Below, in pieces: positions 10,092-22,138 of a DNA stretch of 64,000 nucleotides. The stretch is from Glandiceps talaboti. Taxonomy: Eukaryota; Hemichordata; Enteropneusta; Spengelidae. Every line of letters begins with the position of its first letter. Positions within the stretch are counted from its first letter, which is position 1. Location: assembly GCF_964340395.1 (NCBI RefSeq), contig NC_135568.1, forward strand, positions 9,172,776-9,236,775, written 5' to 3'. The translations under genes and the position numbers were made by a program. The notes beneath the pieces are model-generated. The model was not told where the DNA came from. It saw nothing but the letters and a program-made list of their open reading frames with translations, and ran no database searches.

Positions 10092-11175
10092 AATATATTG
10101 CGGTCATAAGGACCATTGAGTTTCTCTCCACCAAATTTTGAATTACCTGTATCAATGTTCAGGAAAAAATTTTACACATTTTTTTTTAGCATTTTGTGAT
10201 GTACACTGTGTTACAAACAAGGACTTGGCATGTGTTGGTTCATATTGATTTTTCAAATAGGAAGCCATCATAAAATAGTTAATTGAAAAATCTAAATGAA
10301 ATACCCAATCCTCATCCATATGACCACTTTAATGTTAAACTTTTATTTTACCTGAAACATTACGGAAAAATATAAATTATGCAACGTTTTTGATTTAGTT
10401 AGATTTAAATTATTCTAGACTTAAACTGTTTTACAATCTCTCTCGATAATCTTCCCCTCTCCCAATGATTGAGGTCATGACCTTGGGGTCACTGCACATA
10501 AAGGTCAAGCTACCTTAATCATCCAATTAGATTGGACGTGAGTCCTCTTAGTGGTTACTAAGTGAACTTATCAACAGATTGCATGGGAGTCAAATAAATG
10601 AGACTGCAGAAATAGTTCTAAAATGACAGTTTTGTGATAACAGCTGCCTAAAGAACGTAATTTGGTGAAAAATTATCATAAAAAACAATTTTTATGAGCA
10701 AAAGACTGAGATTCATATAAATTGTTACATTCTGTAGATTTTAATGAATTTTTTGGGTTCAAGTTTGGGAAATGAATTTGAGTGCCAAGTAATTCTATTT
10801 TAAGAGAGTCATGCTTCCTGTGTAGATTTGAACTTTATTTTTTTTAACTGTTGATTCCAGATGACTTAAGTTTTAAATAAAAAGCTAAACTACGTACAAA
10901 TATAAAAATATAATAATATAAAAATAAAATATAGTAATAAACTATAAAGGAGACACTACGTACAAATATAATCTTATTCACCAGGATTATATATCTATAT
11001 TTTTCATTTTTTTTATAGGAATGGTTTATGTTGATTATAATTCGTGTATGGTTTTCTAATTTTGTTTTTATAAAAGCAATATTAAAGTAAAAATACTGTT
11101 GGTTCTGATAAATACCTTGGTATGGAATCTAGTCCAGTTTTACCGGATTTCTCCTGTTATTTAGATTCTAAGACT
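10092..11175. other. Unassigned AT-rich DNA
   Basis: No gene recognised. ACTACGTACAAATATAA occurs twice (about 10890 and 10957) around an ATAAAATATAAT-rich stretch. A short fragment resembling the right half of MITE family A (CAGTTTTACCGGATTTCTCC) lies at about 11130-11150. Confidence 0.5.
10472..10507. promoter_or_regulatory. Cluster of AGGTCA half sites including an IR0
   Basis: AGGTCATGACCT (10472-10483) is a perfect inverted repeat with no spacer. GGGGTCA follows at 10485-10491 and AAGGTCA at 10501-10507. Four nuclear-receptor half sites in 36 bp are unusual for AT-rich DNA. Function is inference. Confidence 0.3.
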
Positions 11176-11179
11176 GTCG

Positions 11180-11475
11180 CCAAAACACAGATGTACAGGA
11201 AATATTCAAAGTACTATACTAAATGGTATGAATTATGAATTTTGAATATCCATGTTGTGCTAGCAAACTAAAGTTGAACTATAGAGGGCACTGTTTTCTC
11301 AAGCTTTGCCAAATCTCTTTCCTATGGCTGAGATTGAAAGACCGTACATCACCAAAATACTGAAGTACATATAGCATACAGACACCTATAAAGAGAAGAA
11401 TTGTGATTTCGGAATACCAATGTTGTCCTAGAGTTGAATAATAGAGGGCGCTATACATTTTATTGCAAAATAGTT
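11180..11475. repeat. Two diverged copies of a ~160 bp direct repeat
   Basis: Both copies run from a CCAAAA..AGTAC block, through an AATATCCATGTTGTGCTAG / AATACCAATGTTGTCCTAG block, to ATAGAGGGCACTG / ATAGAGGGCGCTA. This is an old tandem duplication. The minus-strand frame 11279-11545 crosses it and has no recognisable domain. Confidence 0.7.
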
Positions 11476-12059
11476 GTTCTTCAATATTCAGCCATAATAA
11501 ATATGAACTGTAAAACGAGCAATAAAAGAGTTTGATAGCATACATACATGTGATATATATGTTAGTGTTTTACAAGGTAAAATGTACTCGGTTTGTCTTA
11601 ATACAGGAATGATTTTAATTGTAAGTTAGTGATCACCTGATTCCAGGGTTGAATGGATAATCAAGAAACCATAAACTTCAATAAACATTAATTAATTAAT
11701 CCATCTAGTACTGATAAACATAAAATCTGAAAAAAAGGTTTTCTTTCTGAAATAAATCAGAATTCAAGACTATTATTATTTTGAAAACTAATATGAATAA
11801 TATGCTTTATAAAGTATTAATTTCAATTAATTTTTTAGCCAGCTTACTGTAAACCTAGATATTGTCACCTCTAGAAAATTTTGCAATTTTACAGTCTTCA
11901 GCTAGTTCTCTCAGACTAATTTTTACTAATTACATACCAGACTAGGTCATTGTTTTCATGTACAAGAAGGCATTGTTAATAGTCACTATTTATTTTTGTG
12001 TTTTTATTTTCCAGCAAAAGTAAATCTTCACCGAAAAATTTCCTGGGTTACATTTTTGG
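11476..12059. other. Unassigned AT-rich DNA
   Basis: Nothing recognised; AT-rich with several TTAATTAAT motifs. Confidence 0.5.
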
Positions 12060-12310
12060 AATATTTAGAAAGGAGAGTTCTTGGTACCTATAATAGCATT
12101 TTATCTCATGCTAGAAGGTCAAAATAGAGCAAGAAGGTTGACTTATTCTCAGTACCAATAACAGCATTTTATTTCATGCTGGAGACTCAAAATGGAACAT
12201 AAAGGTTAATTTTAATGTGTGCCTTTAGTACTATGTGTAGTGATTGTAGCAGAAGTCATTGTCTCAACCAAGAAATCAAATTGTTCATGATTTTAATGAT
12301 GCCCCTAGGT
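12060..12310 (-). mobile_element. Dispersed 68-bp-unit repeat, copy 2 (inverted)
   Basis: Two minus-strand units of the 68-bp minisatellite lie here (complements of the GCATGAGGT and GAGAATAAGTCAACC blocks). They are followed by the complement of the left flank, including TCTCAACCAAGAAATCAAAT and GCAGAAGTCATTG. Homology to copy 1 extends to the complement of GGAGCATCAATAAAAT. The order flank-then-array is the same in both orientations, so the flank and the minisatellite belong to one dispersed unit. Confidence 0.7.
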
Positions 12311-13680
12311 GGTAAAAGTCTATTATCAGATAGTTAGAATTTGTAGGTTTTTATCAAGAATATTTGTATATTTGGTTATTTATTTGGTCACCAAATTTGA
12401 CACCTGAGTTGGCATTTTCAAGAAAATTTCTTGAAATATATTTTATTCAATAATGTGGTCTTTTTTTTGGTTTTATCTTGGACATTACATGTTAAAAGTT
12501 TTAAGATCCTTCTTTGTTTTACCTTGGACATTTATACTGGTAGTGTTCAACCCTTCCATGGATATTCATTCTTTTTGAGTTTTATAAACTTGCATGGCGG
12601 CAGTTGCGTAATGCGCTGATCAGAATTTATTATTATCATAATTATTATTAAATTAGAATATTATATTTTAGAATTTCATAACAGGAGTCCGAAATATAAT
12701 AAAAAAATGAAAAGTAAACATGCACTAATTTTTTTTGAAAGGAACCTGGTTTCAAGGAAAACAGTTAGATTTTACCACCTTAAATGTACCCTACAAGCTT
12801 CAAGCTTTCTCAACTATTCAAAATCTCATACGCTACCTGAATACAAAGTGAATTACATACTACATACATAAACTACTATTTCAGCTAATGAATTGCCAAT
12901 TCAGCAGTTTCAATAATATTTCACAAATTGAGTTTGATTTATAGAATTGGTCGACATCACGGCATGACTGTGTGATTTATCGTGTTTGAATAATGAGTAT
13001 GATCAAATAAGGGGCCATACATGACATACCTGCAGGCGCATATTTTAATTACATCAGTTATGTATCTAGACGGCGTAGACAAATTAATCCAATATCTCGC
13101 ATAGATCATATGATTTCACATCAATATTTAGCAATCCTATTTATGACATCATGTTTCTGTGACCTCTTCCGAGCACCTGACCTATCTGACCTTTGACCTT
13201 AAACTTTCCGGTATTGATTTTATATACTTTGAATATTTAGCAACAGTCTCATTGATGATTTACATACAGTATTATTTTACTTTGCTCTTAATTTTAGCTT
13301 TTATATTTTTTAGAATTAATGAAATATTTCTAATTCTGGTCAAGATGATCATAAATGAAATGAACAATTATGCCATCTTCAAATATATGTAAATGAAGAA
13401 AATGAAAATTTTGAATTTTCCATGAAATTGATATTCTATACATATACTAGTAATTTCACTTTTTGGTATGTCTTTGTGCTTGTCAGGTTTTCACAAATAT
13501 AATTTGTATCCATTACTTTTGTTAGTATTTTTCATCAAAGTTATAGCCCAGAGATTGTAGTTATCTGACTCAACAACATGCTGGCTGGAAAGTGAATGAT
13601 ATTTTCAAGCCAGATAGTATTATGGGCTATCAAAGTGATGTCATCAGAAATTTGACATACAGTTTCTATAATTCTAGTAG
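12311..13680. other. Unassigned AT-rich DNA
   Basis: No gene or tandem array. Frames at 12431-12619 and 13159-13392 are hydrophobic and Phe/Leu/Ile-rich, as expected from AT-rich chance frames. Confidence 0.5.
13187..13199 (-). promoter_or_regulatory. DR1 nuclear-receptor-like motif
   Basis: TGACCT-T-TGACCT is a perfect minus-strand DR1. An additional TGACCT lies nearby at 13178-13183. Presence is direct; function is unproven. Confidence 0.3.
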
Positions 13681-13684
13681 GTAC

Positions 13685-14297
13685 AACAGATTTCATCTAA
13701 GCTTGCAAATGTTACTAAATGATGTATCAAGTTCAGTGAGACTGATCACAAGGTTTCATGTTGAGATCGATACAATAAAGATAAACTCCCCTTATAGTGT
13801 CTGCTCTGTATTTTGTTACATTTGATTTGTTTTTGTTATCATTAACAAACTAGTGAGCAGACAACTGTGTGCAGGATGTTTGTGTGTTATCTTTATTGTG
13901 TCTACAGTTTGTGTGTTATCTTTAATAACTTTATTGTGTCTACAGAGCAGACACTGTGTAAGGGATGTCTGTGTGTTATCTTTATTGTGTCTACATAGTA
14001 GACACTGTGTAAGGCATGTTTGTGTGGTATCTTTATTGTGTCTACAGTTTGTGTGTTATCTTTAATAACTTTATTGTGTCTACAGAGCAGACACTGTGTA
14101 AGGGATGTTTGTGTGTTATCTTTATTGTGTCTACAGAGCAGACACAGTGTAAGGGATGTTTGTGTGTTATCTTTATTGTGTCTACATAGTAGACGCTGTA
14201 TAAGGGATGTCCATGTGTTATCTTTATTGTGTCTATCTCAACATGAAATCTTGTCATCAGTCTCTCTCATTTGCAAGCTAAGAGGAAATCTCCTGTA
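13685..14297. mobile_element. Fold-back element with internal 51-bp array
   Basis: The left arm (13685-13805) and right arm (14180-14297) are inverted repeats of about 120 bp. Shared blocks are GCTTGCAAATG, AGACTGATSACAAG, TTTCATGTTGAGAT and ACAATAAAGATAA. The space between them is filled by a tandem array. Long inverted arms enclosing tandem repeats are typical of fold-back DNA elements. No transposase is present and target duplications were not resolved. Confidence 0.65.
13852..14240. repeat. 51-bp minisatellite with a 38-bp insert variant
   Basis: ACACTGTGTAAGGGATGT recurs at 13951, 14002, 14091, 14142 and 14193. Spacings are 51, 89, 51 and 51 bp; the 89 is 51 plus an extra 38-bp block (TTTAATAACTTTATTGTGTC type). 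Each unit contains GTGTGTTATCTTTATTGTGT. Open frames on both strands here (13853-14065, 14020-14298, 14042-14257) exist because 51 is a multiple of three. They show no protein family. Confidence 0.9.
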
Positions 14298-15365
14298 ATA
14301 TGATGTTATCTGATATTTTGATGTTTCATCACTTAGCAGTAATATTTGTTCTGGTATCAGATACATTTCATAGTTACTATTAATCTATTGTCATACCCAT
14401 ATTCCTTACAATTCAGATATTAAAAGCTTATCATGTTTGCTGTTGATACGATATTCAATATTCCATATAAAATGTATTTTCGTTTTTTTGTTGTTGCAAT
14501 ATTTGTAATCCTAACAGGTTATGATAGATATTTAATGATAATAATTATTTTGTCAATATGTGTGTTAATTGGGATTATTATCAAATATTCTATAAATTGT
14601 TATTTTAATAATCAGCATTTACATTTATGTTACCAATATTCCAATTTTTTCTCTCAATATTTGAATGTAGTAAAATCAGATATTGTGAATGAGAAAAAGT
14701 TGGAACGATATATTCAATGTATATGTGGATATGGTTTTGATTGTTAGTAAGTGTTATGTGTTATTATTATAATTATAAATTACATTACTTATAATTAATA
14801 TTGCGTCAGTGTTTACATTTCTTGATCATATTCCAAAAAAATAGGTTTTGCCAGATTTGTAGTCTGCATAGATTAATGACTAATTTGCATAATTAATGAT
14901 TTTCAGTAATTAAACCTGATGATTTGAATACCACAAGTTCATTATGCTATATCTTAAGAATGCACCCTTCAAATTCCATAAAATTGGATATGTATGGTGT
15001 TATATACCAACACAGATGACTTTTTATCTGAAGATCAATACTCACATAATTTAGTGACTTGGATCTTTTATCAGATGTTATCTGAAAATTCTAGATGTTA
15101 TCTAAGATTTGCTAAATAAAGTCAGTATTTTTGGCTAGTGTGGTTGTATTGGTGAAACCGAATGTAAATCAGGTTGGTGGAAATAGTTTTGAATTGATAG
15201 CACTTTATCAGATGCTACTGATAACATTGACAACTCCTTACGGAGTAATGATTTGATACTGTAATTGCTCCAGCCGTGTCGTAATCTTTACCTCTGGGAA
15301 AAAGCTTTTTATTTCCTATTTGGTTTAACATGGTTAATTGAGTCGAATCCTTGCGTTATGCATTA
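14298..15365. other. Unassigned AT-rich DNA
   Basis: No gene supported. The frame 14433-14747 (104 codons) is the longest here. It has a hydrophobic Ile/Leu/Val/Phe stretch near residues 10-50, but the composition mirrors the local AT content and no family is recognised. Confidence 0.45.
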
Positions 15366-15818
15366 GATGTTTGAAGTAGACTCATAGAGTGGAGTGAGTA
15401 TAATCTACAGCCATCTATAAGGTCATGTTATGTGTTTGATGTCTAATAGATTTTGTGGATATAATCTACAGCCATCTATAACGTCACGTTATGTGTTTGA
15501 TGTCTAATAGATACCATGGGTATAATCTACAGCCATCTATAACGTCACGTTATGTGTTTGATGTCTAATAGATACCATGGCTATAATCTACAGCCATCTA
15601 TAACGTCACGTTATGTGTTTGATGGCTAATACATACCATGGGTATAATCTACAGCCATCTATAACGTCACGTTATGTGTTTGATGTCTAGTACATACCGT
15701 GGCTATAATCTACAGCCATCTATAACATCACGTTATGTGTTTGATGTCTAATAGATACCATGGCTCTAAACTACAGCAATCTATAACATTATGTGTTTGA
15801 TGGCTAATAGACAGCATG
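15366..15818. repeat. 61-bp minisatellite, about 7 copies
   Basis: TGTGTTTGATGTCTAATA starts at 15431, 15492, 15553, 15614, 15675 and 15736 (61 bp apart), with a shortened last unit at 15792. Each unit contains TATAATCTACAGCCATCTAT and the palindrome AACGTCACGTT. The array directly abuts copy 3 of the 68-bp-unit repeat. Confidence 0.95.
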
Positions 15819-15825
15819 ACTTCTA

Positions 15826-16030
15826 TCAATGGACATAGATGTAACTTCTGCTCTAGGCGCTTCACATTTAACTACTGGTGTGCCTAAGTTCTAATACGTC
15901 GACCTTCTTGGTCTATCTTGACCCTCTAGCATGAGGTAAAATGCTATTAAAGGTACTGAGAATAAGTCAACCGTCTTGTTCCATTTTGACCTTGTAGCAT
16001 GTGGTAAAATGCAATTGCAGGTACCGAGAA
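15826..16030 (+). mobile_element. Dispersed 68-bp-unit repeat, copy 3
   Basis: The left-flank motif TAACTTCTGCTCTAGGCGC followed by TTCACATTT precedes about two diverged 68-bp units (CTTCTTGGTCTATCTTGACC, then GAGAATAAGTCAACCGTCTT). Order and orientation match copy 1, but only about two units are present against nearly eight in copy 1. Confidence 0.65.
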
Positions 16031-16219
16031 TTGGAGGCTGAAATTATCTGTTGAGTTTATAGCGTGTCCAAGAACAAAGCACTGCACTAACAGTAATCTA
16101 ATTTGAGTAGACTACATGTTCAATAAAGATTACCTTGTAATTGTCTGGCCTGTTTAACAATACAAGTATAATTTGTATTTGATCTTAGTTCATGCACCTG
16201 ATCATGCGCTGTAAATGAA

Positions 16220-16389
16220 ATTACAGCCCAATATTTGAATCCCACATACTGGCAATGGTGTTATCTTATCAGTGTAGCCATAAGGATTACATGTATCATT
16301 CTTTTGTTCTGGATCAAATTTTTTTGACAACTCTGCCAAACAACCCCAAAATTTTAATCTTTCCGGTAATCAAACATAGGGCTTTAAAG
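16220..16389. mobile_element. MITE-like family B, copy 2
   Basis: The ends TTACAGCCCAATATTTGAAT and the complement of GGTAATCAAACATAGGGCTT form an imperfect inverted repeat of about 23 bp. The interior matches copy 1 at 6690-6856 (GTGTTATCTTATCAGTGTAG, then ATCATTCTTTTG). A clear target duplication was not resolved. Confidence 0.6.
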
Positions 16390-19300
16390 AAACAAACATA
16401 TAACGTACATAACAGAAATCATAATTGATACTGTTTTTTTTAAATTTTTTAATTTTTTTTACATTTTATCGTAAAAATGACACAAACATTCAAACTAAAG
16501 AACATACATGTAGTTATTACCTGCCCAAATATCTGATATTATTACATTTAGCCTAATTGGCAATATATTTATATTTAATTTTGTGATCGCTTTTCATTGA
16601 CATTTCAAAATGACTTGTTTCCATGGTGATGACTCAGTCAAAGTAATAAATACTGGTTTGAAAAATGTGTATGCCACATAAATTTGCATACGTTGTTATA
16701 CAAAGCAGACTGTAGACACTCGTTATTGAGATGACAGACCCAGGGGATTGTACTTGGTGCATGTTATGTTATTAGATATGTTAATAGCAAGATGTAATAT
16801 GATCTGTAGTGTATTCTCACATGTCTTCATTATGAATAAATTGCCCATTAATTTTTAACAATGAATGGTGAGATGAAGTTATTGCCAGATGGTATTCTAT
16901 GATAGTATTAGTATACAATGTACTTTGGTTGTACGTTAATATTCTGATATACATAATATTGAATTTATGACTGTTTTACTTTTACACATAAAAAAATGAA
17001 TTTTTAGTTTTACAAATATATATTTATTATAAGTGAGATTACACACCGTAGAAGAATGGTGTTACATATTCAATTACAAATTAAAATTTTTACCCCCAGA
17101 GTCAAAATATTTTTGGAGGCGGATCCCCCATTTTAGCAGACATTTTGTCATCATTGTAAGGTGTGTACGTACATCTACTACAATAAGTGTCCCTGCAGTA
17201 CACACTCCTGACGATGCTGTCAAGACGTCAGCAAAAATTTCAGATTCACATCCAAAGAACTTTTTGACTTTATGAGCAGAAATTTTCATTCAGAACTATG
17301 AACCTAGAGTCCATGAACGTTTATTCTTATATATAGTCAATGTTTGAGCTCTCGTAGGAAAAATATTTTGTTTCGGAACAAAAAGGAAAGTGTTACATTT
17401 TTGTAGGTGTCAACAACATTTGCATGATGTTTTACTTTTTGCTCTGAAAAAAAAAATAATGTTACGCGAAAGAATTTTGTAAATTGAGAAAAGGAAATGC
17501 TTTCAAAAGTTAATTAATTATAATAATAAATAACCTCATAATGCTATTAATCTTTTTAAGCGTGTTTTGTTCATCTTATAGTTGAAATATTACATTGTCT
17601 ATTTTATAATCGCATGACTTTTTAAAATATCAAACTAGCATAAACATCATTTTAATTTACTAATTTCTTTTGTGTATGACCCTTAATTCACCAGTGTGTT
17701 AGCAGGATTTGGAATTATAAAAACCATAGGGCACTCTGTAAAAATGTTGTAAAGAAAAAGTTCAAAATGTTGAATTTTCATTGTATTTTCTACTACTTGT
17801 GTTGGTTAAAGCATGAACGCAAAGTGAATTTTTGTTTGTCAGTAGGTTCATAAGATTAGAAGTGACTTCATCACTGAATGTAGTTCAGAGTAATTTAATT
17901 ATGGTAATAGCATTTATAATAATTTGCAAGTTATTAGTATTTTTTTTTAAATCTGAAAATTTTTTCTTCAAATTTGGAAGAAAGTGTCAATTCCCAAGCT
18001 TTATTTCCCTCTTATTTGAAAACATTTGTTCATAATTTAGGAAACTGCTCGTAACATTCCACTTGCATCTACCATGTCTGTCACCTCGGTTCACAAACCT
18101 TAAAGGCAAAAAGTGTTGCTGTGTAAAAATATAAAATTGACCTGTTATTGATTTTTTGCGACGGCAACACAGTGAACCCGTCCGTTGACAATGAAGCGGT
18201 ACTCATGTGTCTGTCGTTTTAAAGATGTAACTTCATTTGCATAAAAATGGAGGTGTCAGAAGTTTGATGGATTATCGAATAAGTACATTATTTAAATAAT
18301 GTAAAGATGTAATTTGAAAGGCAAGTAGGTGGCTTCCTCTAACATCTGAGCCTCATTTACTGTGTAGTTGATGTGAAGTAAGCTGTGTATCAACACAAGA
18401 CTGATTGCTCCTGGAGTTTAATGTCGTCTCACCAGCTGTAGCAATGTTTTGCCTACTTCGCATCTTTGACAGATGCCGTCATGGCGTAAGTAGAAAATTT
18501 TCATCAAAAAATTATGCTTTCAGTTTTCAATTTTCTTCCCAGTTTTTGTTAAATTTCTATTATATGAATTTTAAATTACAGACCAAGATATTTATGCATG
18601 CAAAATATGAGATTCAGCGATTTTTTTTGGATAACAAGAAAAAATCATGATGCATAGATGTAATGGAAACATGTGAAAGATGAGAATCTGGTTGTATGAT
18701 TGTTTTTCAGCATTTCAATTTTTTCAAATTTGTAAAAAAAAATATGTCAGTTTGATTTCAAATTATCTTTGATGCCGAGTTAATTTTATGAAAACCAAGT
18801 TGCTTTTTGATGAGATTGCTGTAAAGAATGACACATATATATAATACATGTGACAGCTAGCTTGTTAACTTCTTGTGTCACTTAATTCTAATGATTGAAT
18901 CGTACAGTGTGTATCTTAGTTTTGGTTTCAAAAGTTGCCAACATTTTTTAATGTTTTGAAAATTTTAAAACATAAATATCCAAAGTAATATTCACATACT
19001 TTTATATAAATTTTTATCAAATACCAGTTGTCTTTCCAAAACAATTATTGAATAATGATTTTTGCCATAAACAAAAGTAAAAAAATTTCTCAGAATCGAA
19101 TTTTTACCAACATCTTCTCAACATCATCATACTTGCATAGAAATACGTATTTGCAGATCAAAACAATAACAAATAGCATATATTATTACCCCTGCAGTTG
19201 TGATAATTTTTTGCTTTTTGTCAACTTTTAGTATTTTGGGTTTCGTTATATTTATATTTGAGAATTAGGTAGAATAGAACCCCATTCAATATATTTGATG

Positions 19301-20415
19301 GACTAAATGAAAAAAAATGGAAAATTAAAAATGGAAAAAAAAAAAAATGGAAAAAAAAAAGATTTTGAAAAATGTGTGCTGTACAGCTACACATAGTAAC
19401 TGTTGTTATCATTTTTCCAGGGGAATGTTTCCTCAGCATATGAAAAATCTTTCTTTCCACACATCATTGCATTTTGTGGTACTTTACGGTGAATTTGATC
19501 TTTCTGTGTAAGAAATGCAAACACTAATAAAATGAGGTATTGCATTTGACTGCTTTCTGAGTAGGTATCATCTAAAGTAAACACATATCCTTAGTTCTAT
19601 TACCATGGCAATAAAATAAAATTTGTCAAACTAAAAATTCAACTTTTTTTTATCTTAAATTTTTTTCTAATCTTTGAATTATTTTTGATGCAATTTGTTT
19701 GAAATTCATTAGAATTCATTTATTAGTTGATGGTAAACAGAATAAAACCAAAATAGTTGTTTCAGCTTCAAGTAATGTTTTGAACTTTAATTTTTTGCAT
19801 GTCATCAACAAATTTTCGTAATTGTGGCAATTTTTTGATGCAATTGTTAAAATTTGTCAGAATTTGTGTATATTTTGATGATAAACAAAAACTGAAAAAA
19901 CGTGGACAATTGTATCGGCATGTGTTAATGTAATGCTGTGTAAGACATGTAATTTTCTCTTTATGTTGTCTGCTTTGATAGCCTGAGTGCATAGCCAATT
20001 TTTCACTTATATCTAATGGACTTTCAATTGCTTGTCAAATAGCCAAGTCTGCAATATTTACCCACATGACTCACTGTTTACATGGTCAATATTAGGAATA
20101 TAAAAACTAATCAAACTTCCCATCTGGTCATGTAATTGTCGTAATTTTATTTGCCAAGAATTTTTATCTTTATTGATTTATTTTGGTATATAAGACTTTT
20201 AAAATTTCAAGAATTTTTTTTATTGTTTTTTTACGAACTGAAATTTGTCATATGAGAAATTAGCATGTTGTCATGTCAAAGGCATTTAATTTTGAATTAG
20301 GTATGTCAGATAAATTCTACAGAGTTCATTCTTTTCTTCTAGATCATTTTACTGTGTAAGACAAACACATTTGATCACTATTAAACACTGAGTAAATGGT
20401 ATGGTTAGTATATAT
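16390..20415. other. Long unassigned AT-rich stretch
   Basis: No array or gene supported in about 4 kb. Frames at 17033-17275, 17832-18035, 18405-18650, 19221-19460 and 19387-19584 have no recognisable domain. A degraded right end of MITE family A (CTGTCACCTCGGTTCACAAA, then CAAAAAGTGTT) lies at about 18073-18112. A-rich runs occur near 19310-19360. Confidence 0.5.
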
Positions 20416-21715
20416 AAGATAAGATAAGATAAGATAACACTTTATTTTAGCCGTTTAGAAAATTTTACATTTCTAATTTGGTATTTAAACAAAATAAAGT
20501 TAATAATGATCTATGAAATATAAATATTAAAGTATACAGTAGTTCTAGTGTGTGTCTATTGACTACATGTATCATCCAGGTATATGTAGAGAGCGGTTAT
20601 AATATCCTTATGTTTTGATTGTAGTATATATCTAAATTGCTCTCCTCTATCTAAGTTTATAAAGTTTGAGTTGAGGGTAGTGATAATACTAAACATTTTT
20701 TCTCTTTGTTTTGTATATAATTTACAATGAATTAGATGATGTCTTTCATCTTCTATTTCTTTACAATGTGTACATAGTCTGTCTTCTACTGGTGGTTTTG
20801 GTTTTGTATATCTACCCTTCTCAATGGCAAGTTGATGGCAACTTAATCTAAATTTGGCTATTGTTTTGATGTGTTGTTTATTGTTCATTACTTTAATGTA
20901 TTCTTCTTGTTCCAGGGAATTTTTGAAGTTGTTGTATGTACGTAACTTAGAGTTTTCCCTTTTGTTATTTTCATTCCATTGATTGATATAATATTGTCTA
21001 ATTGAGTTGTATAGTTCTTGTTTTGTTAAATTGTTGATATTCTTGCTGTTATATAATTGTATATTGTGTTCAAAGGTAGTTAGCCATGAACCTGTGTAAT
21101 CATTGTTCTCCATGTCATTCATTGCATAATAGGCTAAGTTGTTATTGTCTAATGTCTTGAGGTATTTGTAATAGTTTATTGCTGAGTAGTATATTCTACT
21201 AATCAGTGGTTCTCTCCCAAGTTCCATTCTGCATCCTATTTTGCTCACTCTGTTGCTGACATTTAATATTTGGCGACAAAAACGTAGATGGAATTTTTCT
21301 GTCTCTGTTTTGTCCCAAGTTGTTTGATTTTGGAGAACACCCCATATTTCGCCAGCATATGTCAGGATAGGTAGCTGTGTTGTATTCATGAGTTTTTCCT
21401 TTATCTTAGTACTGTTTATCTTTGTCGAATATATCTGTGACTGGATTCTTGCAGCTTTGCTGGCTTTGTCTGACAATCTGGTTGCTGTGGAGCTCATAGA
21501 GCCATTTGTCTTGAATGTTACACCGAGATATGTGTATTGTTCTGTAGTTTTTATTTCTTCCAAGCCACATTTGAATTGTCTTGTATCTTGTTTGCATCCT
21601 GATTTTCTAAATACCATTATTTGTGTTTTGTTTGTGTTTACTTGCAATCGCCAGTCTGTTGTGTATCGATGAAGGTAGTCCAGTGCATTCTGTATTCCTT
21701 CATAGGATGTTGATA
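20416..21715 (-). mobile_element. 5'-truncated non-LTR retrotransposon (LINE)
   Basis: The minus-strand insertion holds the last part of a reverse-transcriptase reading frame, a 3' UTR of about 140 bp, AATAAAG, and a terminal tail of about four TTATC pentamers (20416-20437). A 5' truncation close after the point where the catalytic YADD motif would lie, plus a short repeated 3' tail, is typical of target-primed LINE insertion. Short ATATATA sequence flanks both ends and could be a target duplication. The protein resembles CR1/L2/Crack-type elements of marine invertebrates, but the clade is not certain. Confidence 0.85.
20556..21715 (-). pseudogene. LINE reverse transcriptase, C-terminal fragment
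   Basis: The frame is open from about 21715 to the stop at 20556. The stretch beginning STSYEGIQNALDYLHRY, then TDWRLQVNTNKTQIMVF, follows the catalytic core in CR1/L2-like reverse transcriptases. TYLGVTFKTNGSM and LPILTYAGEIWG mark the thumb and connection region. Near the C terminus CTHCKEIEDERHHLIHC is the Cys/His knuckle typical of these elements. The fingers, palm YADD motif and any endonuclease are absent, so the fragment cannot be active. A frame of about 385 codons without an internal stop suggests a fairly recent insertion. The frame has no real ATG start; the TTG at 21645-21647 is internal. Confidence 0.85.
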
Positions 21716-22138
21716 TATATGTTCAGCTGCAAAACGAAAATGAAAAATAGCGCCCTCAAGCTCATTAGTGAAAAGTGAGCCTACTTTTGTTTTTTATATT
21801 TGCATTCATTACTGTGTCGTTAAACTTGGATGCAGTTGTGTACATTTATAAGTTCAAAGATTGATGTGCAATTGGTATTTTGGAGCTGTGAATAAATTCA
21901 TGAAAATGAAGATTTGCAAAAATTGTTTGTTTATTAACATGAAATGCACCTCAGAAATAAATGGTCTAAACCTTTGCTAATATTTTGTTCAAGAAAACTC
22001 CATCCCGTTCTCAAGATAAAAATTAGGGGTCACCGTACAAAGAGGTAGGTACATGTATGTTGTGAACAGTTGAGCCATTTTAGAATCCAATATGGCCATT
22101 GAATACTCTGTTTAACTCTATAGAAAATAAACTATTGT
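21716..22138. other. Unassigned DNA
   Basis: This is the flank of the LINE insertion. Nothing recognised. Confidence 0.5.

Noticed and set aside
13948-14240. Regularly spaced repeats resembling a CRISPR array
   Set aside because: Units are contiguous tandem copies without unique spacers, and the surrounding DNA is animal-type.
13853-14298. Leucine/cysteine-rich repeat frame that might be a repeat protein
   Set aside because: The frame is set by a 51-bp array inside an inverted-repeat element and both strands are open; no family resemblance.
14433-14747. 104-codon hydrophobic frame that could be a membrane protein
   Set aside because: Composition follows the local AT content, no motif is recognised and no transcript signals are visible.
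17205-17245. CTGACGA motif with an adjacent stem, considered as a hammerhead ribozyme or Penelope-like remnant
   Set aside because: The GAAA core is replaced by AAAA and the other two stems could not be drawn; the 17033-17289 region gave no retroelement protein.
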